This document shows positions 26,901-37,700 of a stretch of 64,000 nt of DNA, piece after piece (position 1 is the first letter of the stretch; the number at the start of each line of letters is the position of its first letter). Origin of the DNA: Owenia fusiformis (taxonomy: Eukaryota > Annelida > Polychaeta > Sabellida > Oweniidae); the NCBI GenBank assembly GCA_903813345.2, contig CAIIXF020000012.1, positions 2,147,318 to 2,211,317 on the forward strand, in the 5' to 3' direction. The notes beneath the pieces were generated by a model that was not told where the DNA came from, did not search any database, and saw only the letters and a program-made list of their open reading frames with translations. A program made the position numbers and the translations under genes.

Positions 26901-29900
26901 TCAAACCTCCATAAACTATAGAAACACGATGATCCATTACTCTAAAAACAAAGTAGAAAACAGACTGTGAAACATCATGTTGAATTAATATTTCATGAGA
27001 AAAATACAAGGGCAACATTTGAAACAAATAAATAAATATAATATGATAATAAAAATAAGTATAAGCACCGATAAACTATTAAAAAATAAAAAATAAATTA
27101 TATTAATCTTACGTGAGAAATATAAAATAGATTCAGGAGACTCATAAAAATTGAATCCCAAAAACGGCTAACAGAAGATGCGACAAGATGACAGAGATAA
27201 AACGTCTAGAAGTGTTCACAAAAAGACTATGGATAAATCAGCTTTAGGGCCATATTCTGTTTCACTTTCATTGAATATTTCTGCTCATTGGTTTATTCAT
27301 TGACATTTAATTTAGCCTTTTTGACACACCGACTCCTATTACCCTAAACGATGAGCATAGACGCTATTTAGACCACGTGACCCATGACGACATTATTACT
27401 ACCCATTGAACATTTATCAAATTTTATTATCACCCTGAAAACCGAAAACAAGCGATGTCTCTAGCTAAGTGTTTCTTATTTATAATGGTCCTACTAGCGG
27501 GTGCCATGTAGGGAATTTAAGTATTTGTTTGGCTGTTTTAACTCGTTTTATAGAGAGTTATCTACAAGTGGAAGTCTCCACTTGCATGTGTGAAAAGGCC
27601 GCGTAAATGAGACAGAGACAACTCATAGTAGTGTTGTGTGTCTCCATTCGCTGATAATAGACTGATATGGGGATCTTACTCCCTCTGCCGTCAGTCTACT
27701 GATACACCGGTAGATAACGGGCGATATTTGACGACTAATTACCTCGTGAGAGAAGTTTTTGACAGCCAAATAACATGGAAATATGTCATTTAGTTTTTTT
27801 CAAAGTGTTTTAAGACTACCGAGTAGTTTAGGGAGACAATCGCTATGTACTGTATATTATAATTATTTTAATTGTAGTGTTTTTCTGTTATCTTTTTTTG
27901 TATTATGAAACCTTTGTGACGCTTGGACATAATAAATGAAAGATAGTTTAGACAGGGCAAAAACCTGCATGCGTAAAATAAACACAAAAAAATCATAATT
28001 AATGATATCATCACAAGGGGCTTATCATTTTTTCTCATATGATTTGTTTTGATTGGATCTAAAGCGATACCAATGGGGATCACTTTTACACAGATTCGTT
28101 TTTAAATGAATACCAATCAAAAAAGACGACCTTCAATCTATCTTGAATTGTATTAAATCTCCATTCTAGATTTTCTCACACAACTATTCTTAACTGTAAA
28201 TAATTAGTTAATTAATTTCAATACATTTAAGAGCTTTCTGAAATACTTAAAGTTTACGATGCAGAAGTTTTAGCTTTCATCTCAGAATACTGTCTGTTCA
28301 AATGTTTTTGCAGTAAAGAAATTTAAGCAATAATGTCTTTTTCTGAGTGACTTGATCGTATAAAGTGTCCGTAATACCGGAAATTTACAATGTGGACATT
28401 TTAGCCTTTTCCACCAACCTTATACGTATTATCTACAATACAGAAAGTTTACAATTTAGACGGTAATTTCTAAAAATCTATTATCTATAAAACCAAAACT
28501 TTATCGTGAAAACATTTATGTTATTATCTACGATACAGAAAGTTTACAATGTAGACAATAATATAACAAATCGTATGTTGTCTACAATACCAAAAGTTCA
28601 CACAATCTAAACATTTTAGCTAGTTTATCCTTATTGTGTTGTATGCTGTATATACATTTTAGCTAATTTCTCCCAATCTTATATTGTCTATAATACCGAA
28701 AGTTTACAATATGGATATTGTAGCTTAATTTCCACCAATTTTAGTTGTCTGGCATGTTGAAGTATGTTTTACACAGTGGCTCGGTTTTGGACATTGATAA
28801 ATGGCTACTAGCCGGTGAGGCTTATTGAAAAACAATATAGGTAGATATGTACACACTTATTGTGTCAATCCTATTCGCTAGCTGATTAGTTTCGCACCTG
28901 AAATCTTTTGTTTTAGCATGTTTATGACGTTTAATACTCATTCATCTAAACATAGTCTATTCGGCAGATAATCAACTTGGATTTTTTAAGTCATGTTCAG
29001 TCACTGGCCAAAGTGGGAGTCTGAAATGTTACTAACTAGAGCACCACTGCGGCGCCCGATTAATATTTTAATGCATAAATGGTGATTATATGACGATCTT
29101 GTAGCTCATCTTCTCATGCTATCGATTTGGCTCCCTTGCATTTAATAAAAGGAAACTAAATTTCGTGTGGAGTGGGGCATTCCCAATAATGATCCATGCT
29201 ACCTGGTCAGACTTGGAGATATGGTAGTGCTATGACCCAAGGGCATGTGTGGAATAGTCCTTCATTACTGGGGCGCTTTTTGGAAGAATAACAGCCTTTA
29301 CGGGACAAGCTGGTGTATCGGCCTGATCACATTATACCATACCAGGAGCAAACGTTATTAGACTAGCACAAGTCATAACGTATGTTTCGTATGATACAGA
29401 CTTATGATTCTTTCATTTATTGGCAGATTAACTAGAGGTGATGCGCATGCGCCTTTCAATGAAGCAATCGTTTAAGTATTATCTAAGCAAACAGAGTCAT
29501 TATCTTCCTTTTGTGATTCGTAAATCCATCTAGGTTTTACACCTCGAAAAAATAATGGTTTAAACATCGCCACACTTATCACTGAAGTGTGAAGACGTAG
29601 TACAATCAAGCCAAACCGAAGATTAATGAAGATTTAATACTTATTGACAACAGAAATGATAATGACGACGCTGCTTGTGAGAATATTGAAGATAAACATT
29701 CGAAATGACACACTGCGAGATAAAGATGAGCCCCGTTATCTGTGTAGCAATGTTGTGTTAAATCACAACCTACGATTAAAACAAAGCCCCTAAATGCTGA
29801 TTTATGACCGTAAAAGTTTAAGTCACGACATGCTGAGATAACTTGAAATCAAACTATTTTTTCAAATGTTTAAATCGTAGAAAAACATAGGATTGGCTTT

Positions 29901-32900
29901 AATGTAGATATGAAAAAGTAAAACATTAACAGACGTGTACAACACTTTAAAACTATTGAATCAAAGATATGAGCTAACCAGTCAACTTCAGTTGTCGATT
30001 TATAATTGCTTTCAGTTTGATTTTCTGCATTATCTTTCTCCGAAATGCCTCGATGTTATTTTTCTTTATTCTCTTTTGATAGTACCAGCATCGTTTTGGC
30101 TGGCTGGTATATCTAACACTTGTTATACTTCAAAAACATATTTTGTACATTTGGCCCCTTTTAGCGACACGTGGATCCGCCTTTACAAAGTCCTTTGAAG
30201 CAATTTTATGTTCTCTTTCTTTGGAGTTTGTGTTAATTAATGTAGGATATTGTTATTTATTTGCTGCTAAATTATGATCCTGTATAAGGGTTTCACACTT
30301 TAACCAGAATGAATACATCCCGGTTGAAGCATGCAATTTAAGCTAAATCACAAAATTAAATTTTAACTTCAAATTAATGGAGTAATTGAATTCAAGTCAA
30401 AGAGCATTAGAATAAATCACATGCATCTGTTTTGTTATATCAAAAACTAAAAAGGTGACACAATTAAAATATACATTTAAATTCAAATGTTTAGTTGTCA
30501 TGCCTACTAATGCAAACGGCCGACTTGCTGTAACACCGTCGGCTTCACTGCTGGTTAGGAAAATACTTTGCACAATATGTTGCCATCATAATGTGCGAAT
30601 ATACTTCTAAACAATTAATACTTAATACAATACATATGTCTGGTGTTTTCGTAATGTTTTGCACATTTTTCTTATAACAATAACTGGTCAGCATGTTCGC
30701 GTTTATTACCTGAGAATTCTCACACCTGATTTTCTTTTACAGCCCTGTATCTAGATTTCCTTGGAATAAGTTGATATCTAGTGCTATTATTTCTTCTCGA
30801 TTCAGTTTTACGACATTTAAGTAGTCTGTGTAGAGAGATAAGGGTCGTATAACCTATTCTAAGGGTTCTAACTTCATGATTTCTTGCCAGAAATGTCGAC
30901 GTAATTCTCATTAAATTCTCTATTTCATAACAACATGAACAAAATTCTCACCATTTACTTGCACTTAGGACAGAGTTATCGCAATATTTCTATGACTTTT
31001 GCGCACTTTGAACTGATTTGTAGACTTTATTTGCGCGTTTGATACATTATTTATTAAAATAATCTGAGTTTGATTTTATCGAACAAAAAAGCGTCGGTCG
31101 TAAGGTTAAGATTGCCTTCAAGGAGCTTGGCTTGCCACACACAAAAACTATAGAAGTGATTACCTCTGTAGCAGTCTTAATTTTTTCACTTGAAGTTGTA
31201 TTTCGAAACCTATCATTGATTTTAAGCTATACTGTCGTGGCTTGGTAATGATAGTCTCTATTCCTTTTCCAGTAGGATGAAAAGATTCACGCCCAATTTA
31301 AAATTTCAGTCGGATAAAAGACAATAGCGCCGAAGATGAAATGACAGAGTTAATGAGCACAATCGTGCGTCCCTGGTTGTTCAATCTACCAAAGCGGCCA
31401 CAATGTAGCCAAATACACGCAACTTCTGTTGAAATCCACACACAGATCCACACTTAAAGGCGGCTCAATTTTCGCACCGTGAAACTGTAAACCTCTTGAC
31501 TAGTGTCGCCGTTTCACGTGGCTAAAATGCTACGTCATCACACTTGATGAAATCATAATTACAAGCAGAAATATGAAACTGAAAATTGGAAGAAAATAAC
31601 TTTTGAATCATTTTTTCGTTGTAACCCGAAGACAATGTGGTGTTTATTTTTGATCGGCAGTCTCTTGTTTCCGAGTTTCCTCACCAGAAATAATTCCACT
31701 AATTTAACATTTTTCAAGAAAACTAATTTGCCTTGCACAGTATGGTCATATGTGGGTTTTATCAGATGATGACATATACCAATATGTTTTTTGCGAGATT
31801 AAATGACAACCGCCACCTAAATATCATGCGGACCCCTATGGATTTGAAACAGCCTGGCTAATAATATTTTATTATTTATAATCGAGGTCACGAGATCAAG
31901 TGGTCCTCAAAAAGAGCAAGATACATAAATTTATCTTGCATCTATCCAAAGATATCAGCAGAGAATATACGATGGAAAAACGAACGTTCTGCGTATCACA
32001 GATCCCTAAATTGTCTCGAAATCTATCACCAAAACTATCTTCCCACCCACTGTCTTTTTGCCAAATATACGCAAGGGAGCGAAATTGGGAGACGTAGAAT
32101 TTTATACGAAATAACTCAGTGAATAAAGATGAAAAATTGCGCATCTGACCTTTTTACCATGAACCCTTTTATCTTCAACAGATGGCGCTAATATGATATG
32201 CCCCCATACTCAAGTAACCAGTTGGTCCCAGTAGGAGAACTACTTGTACAATCATATGGCTATATAATAACCATTTCTCATGCATCCTATTTTTTATATC
32301 ATCTTTTGTAGTTTTGATGATGTACACACCTTTTGCAATAAAACAACAATAATGAAAAGGGATCGTTTTAATTATCTGTCTATTTTCATTGATTATAAAT
32401 TAAAATTACACTTTGATATATTAATAAAATAGTCACTGAAGTGTACAAAAACTTGATAGTTTCGTAATTGTTGCTTGAAATAAGGGTAGGTTAGTGGCAC
32501 ACCTTTGTTCATATAGAAACACAATTATGATTTCGCTATAATTTAATTATTCTTACAGGTCGCGGATTAGTATATATTTCACTAGGCATTGAAGTTATGC
32601 TCATTTCTCACGGATTGGATATAAAAAGTGGTAGATTTGTGAACATGTCTTTCTCATAAAAGAGTGTTAGCCATTGCTAAAGCTTTATCCATTGTCCATT
32701 TGCTGATATAAGTATTTTATAAATAAGTCTAATCGTGACATTTTCTTTTAAAGTATAAAGAATTGGTAAATTTGGTAGATCATTTCAAGATTTGCAAAAT
32801 ACAATGCCAGCATAAATTTTTATATGTTTGATCTGAACTATTTACTTTTCATGTCCATGATATTAAGGAAAAGTAACGTTTGATAATATTTCAGCTACAA

Positions 32901-35900
32901 ATGAATGGAATGGGAATAGAAATGCAAAATTTTAATAAAACGCATGCAATACTCCAAAAATTTGACGTTGGACACGTAAAAAGTCAATAATAATTTGCTG
33001 AAAGGGCCCCGTTTTTCTAAAGTACAGATAAGTCTCTCTTATTTCTTGTTCATATATATGTAAAGCAACGTTCTTGGAATTTGCTCACGTGTATATTGGG
33101 ATGACATAAGCAATTGACAATATATTGTCACCTATTTAAACACCATCATCTACAAATAGTACATAGAAGTGTGAAGTGTGCTGAAGAAGACACAATACTC
33201 ATCTTAATTCATAAGAATTGGGATGAATTTGGAGAACGATATCCTTAACCCACCACTTAACAAAGAGAACTTTTTAACTTGAACTTTTCACGAAATGACT
33301 CTTTCAATACAAAGTGACTAAATGGTACAAAATATTTACATTTTCGTTGTTGTTCTTTCAAGGTTCAAAAACATGATTCGTGGCTCAGATTTTCATTGAC
33401 TTGTTTTGTGGATTGAATCTTTGTATTAAGTTAGAGGTGGTTATCTTTTCTTGTTCTAAATGTCCTTCTCTTGCTTTGTAAATTTCTTACAGCTATTAAA
33501 ACCTACTACCTCGTTACTAAAATTGAAATTATGAAATTAGAAAATTTGATTTCTGCAACTTGCACTCTTTGACAAATGTGTATTCTATAATACATCATAG
33601 AAATTGCAAGTTCCTTTCACTTCTTTTATCTGTAGTTATCAATACAGGTTATCAGAGTTATGAAGTGTCGCAAGATAACGGACAAGAGTCCCCTTGAATT
33701 ATCAACCATTACTACCTATCAACTTCTCATTAGCCACAAGAACATTGCAAATTCATTCCTGATGTAAGAAAGTAAAAGTCATATTTTAGACTCCAAGAAA
33801 ATTGAATTATATTTTTAACAGGTGTTGCGTGGACTAGAAGCGATTTACCTGCGATTACCTGTAATTAGCAAGTATGTTTTATCAAATAATCTCTTTGATA
33901 TCCCAAGAACCTGCCCATGGGTCCCAATTCAACCATTGTCCGATATTAATTGATATAAATGTCTACTTTTATAGCTATTATTATGTGCTTTATTTATCCC
34001 AAGTATTTTGTATTCCAGTGTTTTGCCGATTGGGGTCTTCGCAATCATAAGTTCACATCTAATTAACAGCTGGGAATTGTTGTGCAAAATAATTAAACAC
34101 TGATTAGTTAAAGTAGAACATATCATGATTCGAACTTATTCATCTTAAGCATTCACCGCACGTTGATTTTTTTTATGTATGTGGTATTATTTGAATACTC
34201 TATTGTTATCCAGAAGTATCTGATTCAACACGATCTGGAAAAACCTTTATAAGAAATTGGAAAATCATATTTCAACCAGATTTGTCTAGACTCTATGGGC
34301 TGTTGAAAAGATGGTGAAATGATTTGATTAAATGATCACATTGGCACGATCTAAACCCTCATTGAAAAATAGTATTATGTCACACTTTGCCCCTGTTATG
34401 TCACACTTTGCCCCTGTTATGTCACACTTTGCCTCTGTTATGTCACAATTTGACCCGTCACTCAAACGTATCAAAAGCCTTTCACAGATCACTAGCTAAA
34501 ACAACTAAGGTAACACCACATAACATTGTGCAAGGAGGTTGGCATTGAGGTACTTACAGTCAAAGGATATTAACTGGACAATTCCGCACAGAAGGTGCTA
34601 ATAACAAGAATATGTCAAAATATTTATGATATTTATATGAGTAATAAGCTTAGGAAACATAAGACCACGCATAAGACTTTTGATAGATGTTCTTCCAGAA
34701 AATAAAGCCAATATGTATAATTTAGAGTCGGTCTGTAGACTTTCTGGAGACGGCCTTAATAGGCTTGTTTCTAGCGTTTTACAACAAGAATCAAGTCTGC
34801 AGCCATACCAGCAGGTGAATTATATACAACTGCTCAATTAATGTAATTGACAATCAAGTATTTCTCCTGAAAAAATGCAGGTTTGCCTTCATTATTGTGT
34901 AAATAAACAACATTGAAAATAGCACATGTAGAAATGAGATTTGTAAAATCACTGTCCTAAATAGATTTGTAATAAAACATGGATAGAGTTATGCTTTTTT
35001 ATAGTATGAAGGTTTCAAGTATTGCAATATTCAACACTGTAGCAGTTAGTTATTTATAATGTTTAATCTTACTTGGTAACAATCTAATAAAAAGAGATTT
35101 TATCGTTTGTTATATCAGGTATTATTTTTTACGTGTGTTCGCTTGATACCTGGCATTGTCTGGGATATTTGCATTATGCCATTAAAGACCTTTCTTCATA
35201 CCTTTTATACATAGGTTGTTAACAGTATTGTCTGATTCAATCAACATTTAGATTATGCTCAAGAAATACACAAATAAAGCATTGTATATAATTGTTTTGA
35301 GAGACCCAATTTTTATAACTACAACATATAAAGGCCAGCGTAAACTGAATGTTCAAATAATATATAAGCAACAATAGATGCAGTTTTTGTTGGGAAGATT
35401 TCCGGTTCAGTTTTATTAGTGTCATTTCTGGTTTTAGGGTTTGGGGATTGCCATTTTGAGTGAGTCATGTCGACGGATGTCCAGTTTGGTTCAGGAACCA
35501 TAAGTATTATGATTTAGATACTAATTTATCATATATTCTATTATATTACTTAATGTTAGACTTTGGTTATATTTACTGATTTAAACATGGAAAATTTTGA
35601 AAGACAAATCAAATGTGAATAAATTTGAATTGGGCAACAGTAAGAAATATACTTTTAACAGACTCTATAGTTTCCCTTTTTAAAGTCTTATACAGTATAC
35701 GTATATTAATAATTTGACAGGAATTATAAAGTAACTAAATATAAAAACAATTTATATAAAGTTTTGAGAGATTCTCTTTCTTTACTTTATAATTCCCCTT
35801 CTTTTAAGTTGAATATAAAAAGAACAATTTAAACAAAGTTATGAAATTCTCTTTTATAATTTTAAATAATTTTCCTTCTTTATTGTTGTATATATTAATA

Positions 35901-37470
35901 TAACGTGTGACAACGTCGTTATTAAGAGCAAGTTTCTTTGGAGTGATTTATCTTAACATGCAAGAGCGTGTTGTTGAACGCACCTATGTGACATAAGTGT
36001 GTCATTTTCAATGTTTCTGTCACAAGAATTGGTAAAAACTGTGAATTGCATAATAAATTGAGCAACACTTTAACAAGGTAACAAAATGAACAGGTGATCC
36101 GTCCAGTTGCTAATTGAACGAAACAATAAAAATACTTTATTACTTATTTATGTATCATATATTCAGTATTATATATCCAATTTAAAATATAAATTAAAGA
36201 CATTGAGAATAACAGAATGGAACTGAACTTTTGGTTATTTTTTCCAAATATATTCCCTGAAATATAGATCGATGGTTATATGTTTATAAATTGTGTAAAA
36301 ATATGTTTTATAAAAATGATAGTTTTGATATATGTGAAATATTACTATTTTAAGTCAAATTAAGTTTTTTCAGTACTTTACCCAAGATATGGTGCTTTAT
36401 CAGTTTATATACTTATATACTTCACAAATTTTACAAGAATTAATAACAATTATTTTAGTAAAGTGTAACATTATTTAAGCTCAGACGTGAAATTTATCTA
36501 TTTCTTAACAACATTTTTGGTACCAACATGTTTTAGATACTTTATATATACTATTTATATTAAATATTTTTAATTGCTTTTATTTACCACTTATTTGAGG
36601 AAAGAGTAAGTTTACAATTAACTGATATGTGCAGATACAGTAATAGAGCTTTTGCTCTTTTATTGTGAAGCAAAAATCAATATAAATCAGCTTAAACGAA
36701 GTAAATAATGGAGAAGCTTTATTATCACAAATTTGTATACTGCAAATGTCTAAAATATAAACTTCAAACAGTTCTTGAACTTAGTATTTTTATGTGGGAA
36801 ACTGTGTTGTAATTGTTTTTAAATTTGATCTTAACTCGTTATTATCTAGTTATTATTATCAAAGAAACATTTAGTTTATGCTTTGTATTTATCAAATTCT
36901 ACATATGTTTTTTAACCTGACATTGTCAAATTGTCAATTATATTTTATATCTTTCATGCGATAATGGATGATCTAGTGATTGAAATTATTATTAGCTTAC
37001 TCTAAATGAGTAGCAAGCAATGATTTGTTAGTTCCTATAAGGTTTGTTAGTTAGTCTCTGATGTCTTACCTCCCAGATTTCGTAATAACCATCTCGGTAC
37101 TGTGTTTATGAAATTGCTCCCACAGTTCTTTATTGTCCAATTCTACCTTAGGGTCATCTTGAACGTCGGGCTCTGGCTCTAGAGGGCGCGGGTAGCCCCT
37201 TGCCATGTGTTGATGGGCTATGATATCTGCGGGCGTAAGAGGAGTCCTAGCAACCGTTTGCTGTAATTTAGGCAAGATACTAGGGTGTATACCATGCGGC
37301 ATACCCGGTACTTGGTACGGGTTCTGCCCAACTTGACTCACTTGCCCCAAAATTGCACTCATGCTGTAGTCCGTAGAGGGCCTCATAAGGAACGGCGAAA
37401 AAGCCATAGTAGCTGCTGCGGTTCTCTCGTACTCCGTGGGCTCGCTACGCCCGGTTTGATCGTATATCAT
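7783..37470 (-). CDS. Tbx2/3: T-box transcription factor, Tbx2/3 (omb) class; six-exon CDS
   Basis: The CDS joins 37470-37070, 20637-20370, 13482-13336, 11889-11813, 9604-9327 and 8942-7783 on the minus strand. It totals 2331 nt, or 776 residues plus TAG, close to the 700-745 residues usual for TBX2/TBX3. The product should be a nuclear DNA-binding protein; the Tbx2/3 family mostly represses transcription through T-box half-sites. Residues about 106-298 form the T-box, with [55 protein letters not shown] and [11 protein letters not shown]. The Tbx2/3 class is supported by N-terminal MAFSPF...MSAILG, by [14 protein letters not shown] and RFNPYGLP in the C-terminal region, and by the tail [13 protein letters not shown], which resembles the family motif SxLQxIQRLVSGL. 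Introns fall at the conserved T-box positions (R|RMFP, HGF|TILN, EK|VTQLK). Substitutions seen include Tyr280 in the usual IDNNPFAKGF. The family call is secure. The exact start (residue 1 or 22) and possible alternative exons are not. Confidence 0.95.
8943..9326 (-). other. Tbx2/3 intron 5 (384 bp)
   Basis: A short intron with donor GTAATT and acceptor TTTCAG; phase 1. No repeat or conserved block was recognised in it. Confidence 0.9.
9327..9604 (-). CDS. Tbx2/3: Tbx2/3 exon 5: acidic, Ser-rich linker
   Basis: The acceptor TTTGCAG precedes 9604. The first base completes a Lys codon, and the frame continues [20 protein letters not shown], then an Asp/Glu/His/Ser-rich run ([19 protein letters not shown]) and a Pro/Thr-rich end (ITPHITPP). 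The donor is AAAG|GTAATT at 9327/9326, phase 1. No folded domain is recognisable. An acidic disordered segment following the T-box is also seen in other Tbx2/3 proteins. The call rests on frame continuity with exons 4 and 6 and on good splice signals. Confidence 0.88.
9605..11812 (-). other. Tbx2/3 intron 4 (2.2 kb)
   Basis: AT-rich intron with donor GTAAGT and acceptor TTTGCAG. Nothing recognisable was seen beyond short chance ORFs (for example at 11241-11444 and 9832-10038). Confidence 0.9.
11813..11889 (-). CDS. Tbx2/3: Tbx2/3 exon 4: end of T-box
   Basis: This 77-nt exon encodes [19 protein letters not shown] and TGKREK (residues 273-297) plus two bases of the next Lys codon. The acceptor is TTTTTAG before 11889 and the donor AAAAA|GTAAGT at 11813/11812. 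It holds the C-terminal T-box helix that enters the DNA groove in known T-box structures. Tyr280 replaces the Asn normally found in IDNNPFAKGF; the reading is clean on both sides, so this is either a genuine substitution or a sequencing change. Confidence 0.96.
11890..13335 (-). other. Tbx2/3 intron 3 (1.45 kb)
   Basis: Donor GTAGGG, acceptor TTTTAG, phase 0. AT-rich; no repeat family or second exon was recognised. Confidence 0.9.
13336..13482 (-). CDS. Tbx2/3: Tbx2/3 exon 3: T-box, second half
   Basis: The exon has 49 codons (residues 224-272), from [14 protein letters not shown] to [11 protein letters not shown], and carries conserved T-box core and DNA-contact segments. The acceptor reads TTAGCAG before 13482, so it is a tandem NAGNAG site; using the upstream AG would add one Gln before Thr224. 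The donor is AAAAG|GTAGGG at 13336/13335, phase 0. Immediately upstream in intron 2 is a minisatellite whose units resemble this acceptor and the first codons of the exon. YVFKETSF carries Lys where vertebrate TBX2/3 has Pro. Confidence 0.97.
13534..13794. repeat. Minisatellite, 42-44-bp unit, six copies, resembling the exon 3 splice acceptor
   Basis: Units begin at 13534, 13576, 13619, 13661, 13705 and 13749. On the minus strand each contains TTTTATTAGCAG followed by ACGATCCTGAATACG (small variants; the 13576 copy has TCGGCAG). The real intron 2/exon 3 junction reads TTTTTATTAGCAG|ACCATCCTGAATTCG, so 13 of 15 exonic bases match. The array therefore looks like an amplification of the splice junction itself. 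Confidence 0.92.
14189..14227. repeat. Short GC-rich hairpin
   Basis: Perfect 9-bp inverted repeat CGGGGGAGA/TCTCCCCCG (14189-14197 with 14219-14227) around a 21-nt loop, in otherwise AT-rich intron 2. Confidence 0.7.
20163..20331. repeat. Inverted repeat next to exon 2
   Basis: CTCGCATCAAGCCTCTG (20163-20179) pairs with CAGGGGCTTGATGCGAG (20315-20331) at 16 of 17 positions. It is about 40 bp inside intron 2 from the exon 2 donor. A diverged direct copy of the left arm (TTCTTGCATCAAA) lies near 20221-20233. Confidence 0.65.
20370..20637 (-). CDS. Tbx2/3: Tbx2/3 exon 2: T-box, first half
   Basis: The acceptor TTCCAG precedes 20637. The first base completes the split Arg codon, giving [20 protein letters not shown]. 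The exon encodes the central T-box including [20 protein letters not shown] and [19 protein letters not shown], through ISDKHGF (residues 134-223). The donor is TTT|GTAAGT at 20370/20369, phase 0. An imperfect inverted repeat (20163-20179 with 20315-20331) lies just inside the following intron. The exon is nearly identical to the family consensus; SKLVSF replaces the more usual AKPVAF-like stretch. Confidence 0.97.
23459..26350. mobile_element. ~2.9-kb non-autonomous DNA transposon, TTAA-flanked (Kolobok- or piggyBac-like)
   Basis: The ends are perfect 20-bp inverted repeats, TTAAAGGGAATGCGAAGTTT at 23459-23478 and its complement at 26331-26350. Homology appears to extend inward: CATTGTTATGACGTCATTGATGCC-like blocks occur about 150-180 bp in from both ends, in inverted orientation (near 23641 and 26203). 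TTAA at both ends followed by AGGG fits Kolobok (TTAA duplication, RGG termini); piggyBac also uses TTAA. No transposase ORF is visible inside. A GC-rich CGTACGG-bearing segment (24220-24740) may be a nested insertion. Confidence 0.65.
24344..24426. repeat. Nested hairpin with CGTACGG-type motifs
   Basis: GGAAAAACTACG (24344-24355) pairs imperfectly with CGTAGTTTTTCT (24415-24426), and CGTAGGG/CCCTACG forms an inner palindrome at 24393-24409. The surrounding 24220-24740 is richer in G+C and CpG than its neighbours, with CGTACGG at 24230, 24361 and 24518. A similar GGCCGACGTACGACCGCC stretch occurs at about 3669-3690, which suggests a dispersed repeat family. Confidence 0.5.
27557..27718. mobile_element. 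Multi-hairpin structured element (MITE or ncRNA-like)
   Basis: A closing stem GTTATCTAC/GTAGATAAC (27557-27565 with 27710-27718) encloses three hairpins. These are CAAGTGGA/TCCACTTG (27565-27584), GAGACAGAGACAAC/GTTGTGTGTCTC (about 27610-27643) and TAGACTGA/TCAGTCTA (27658-27698). No ORF fits. It could be a small terminal-inverted-repeat element or a folded RNA gene; no known RNA family was recognised. Confidence 0.5.
28240..28750. repeat. Degenerate tandem array, ~45-66-bp units
   Basis: Roughly seven diverged copies of a unit resembling GTCTACAATACCGAAAGTTT followed by ACAATGTAGACATTTTAGC. Recognisable starts lie near 28370, 28436, 28488, 28532, 28586 and 28690. The divergence suggests an old array. 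Confidence 0.75.
34376..34459. repeat. 21-bp minisatellite, four copies
   Basis: TATGTCACACTTTGCCCCTG plus T repeats at exact 21-bp spacing (34376, 34397, 34418, 34439). The last copy has diverged. Confidence 0.92.
37070..37470 (-). CDS. Tbx2/3: Tbx2/3 exon 1: N-terminus and start of T-box
   Basis: This exon encodes residues 1-133 and two bases of codon 134. The ATG at 37470 is the first in this frame, because an in-frame TAA lies 18 nt upstream. Its context is poor (C at -3). The second Met, residue 22 at 37407-37405, has A at -3 and G at +4 and begins MAFSPF, matching the family's conserved MAYHPF, so it may be the main start. Residues 106-134 ([21 protein letters not shown]...) open the T-box. 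The donor is AG|GTAAGA at 37070/37069 and splits an Arg codon, as in other T-box genes. Confidence 0.93.
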
Positions 37471-37700
37471 TAGTCCTTGGTCTCCTTAATGCACAGTCCT
37501 TTATAAAGATGCTCAATTTTGGTGCGTTTCAAGATTCAGCAGCCTGAACAAGAGGAGAAGCGAGTAGACACTACGGACGATCAGTCGATGATAAAGCTTA
37601 TAAGACTGCCACTGTATGAAATATCTAATAACCGCTGATTGGTGGAGGTCCCGACAGAAAGGAGTCGATATCACTTAAGTAGGCGGAGCTTGTTACAAGC
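37471..37700 (-). promoter_or_regulatory. Probable Tbx2/3 core promoter and 5' leader
   Basis: Read on the minus strand, the 230 bp upstream of the ATG hold a GC-box-like CTCCGCC near 37682-37688, a classic CCAAT box (ACCAATCAG) at 37643-37635 and a TATA-like CTTATAAG at 37604-37597. Together they would place transcription start near 37570 and give a leader of about 100 nt. A second TATA-like CTTTATAAAG (37508-37499) is too close to the first ATG to serve it well, but it could serve the Met at 37407. An upstream 5' exon cannot be excluded. Confidence 0.5.

Larger units (their letters stand above)
20638..37069 (-). other. Tbx2/3 intron 1 (16.4 kb)
   Basis: Donor GTAAGA and acceptor TTCCAG; it splits an Arg codon. 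The intron holds a ~2.9-kb TTAA-flanked element (23459-26350), a structured element (27557-27718), a degenerate tandem array (28240-28750), a 21-bp minisatellite (34376-34459) and an imperfect ~80-bp duplication in very AT-rich sequence near 35730-35890. Several kilobases (29-34 kb, 36-37 kb) show nothing recognisable. A T-half-site-like TCACACCT lies at about 30719. Confidence 0.9.

Noticed and set aside
30720-30911. Basic 63-codon minus-strand ORF in intron 1 as an alternative exon
   Set aside because: No similarity to T-box proteins and no convincing acceptor and donor in phase.
34120-34140. GATTCGAAC as a tRNA B-box (minus strand)
   Set aside because: No matching A-box, acceptor stem or cloverleaf could be built around it.
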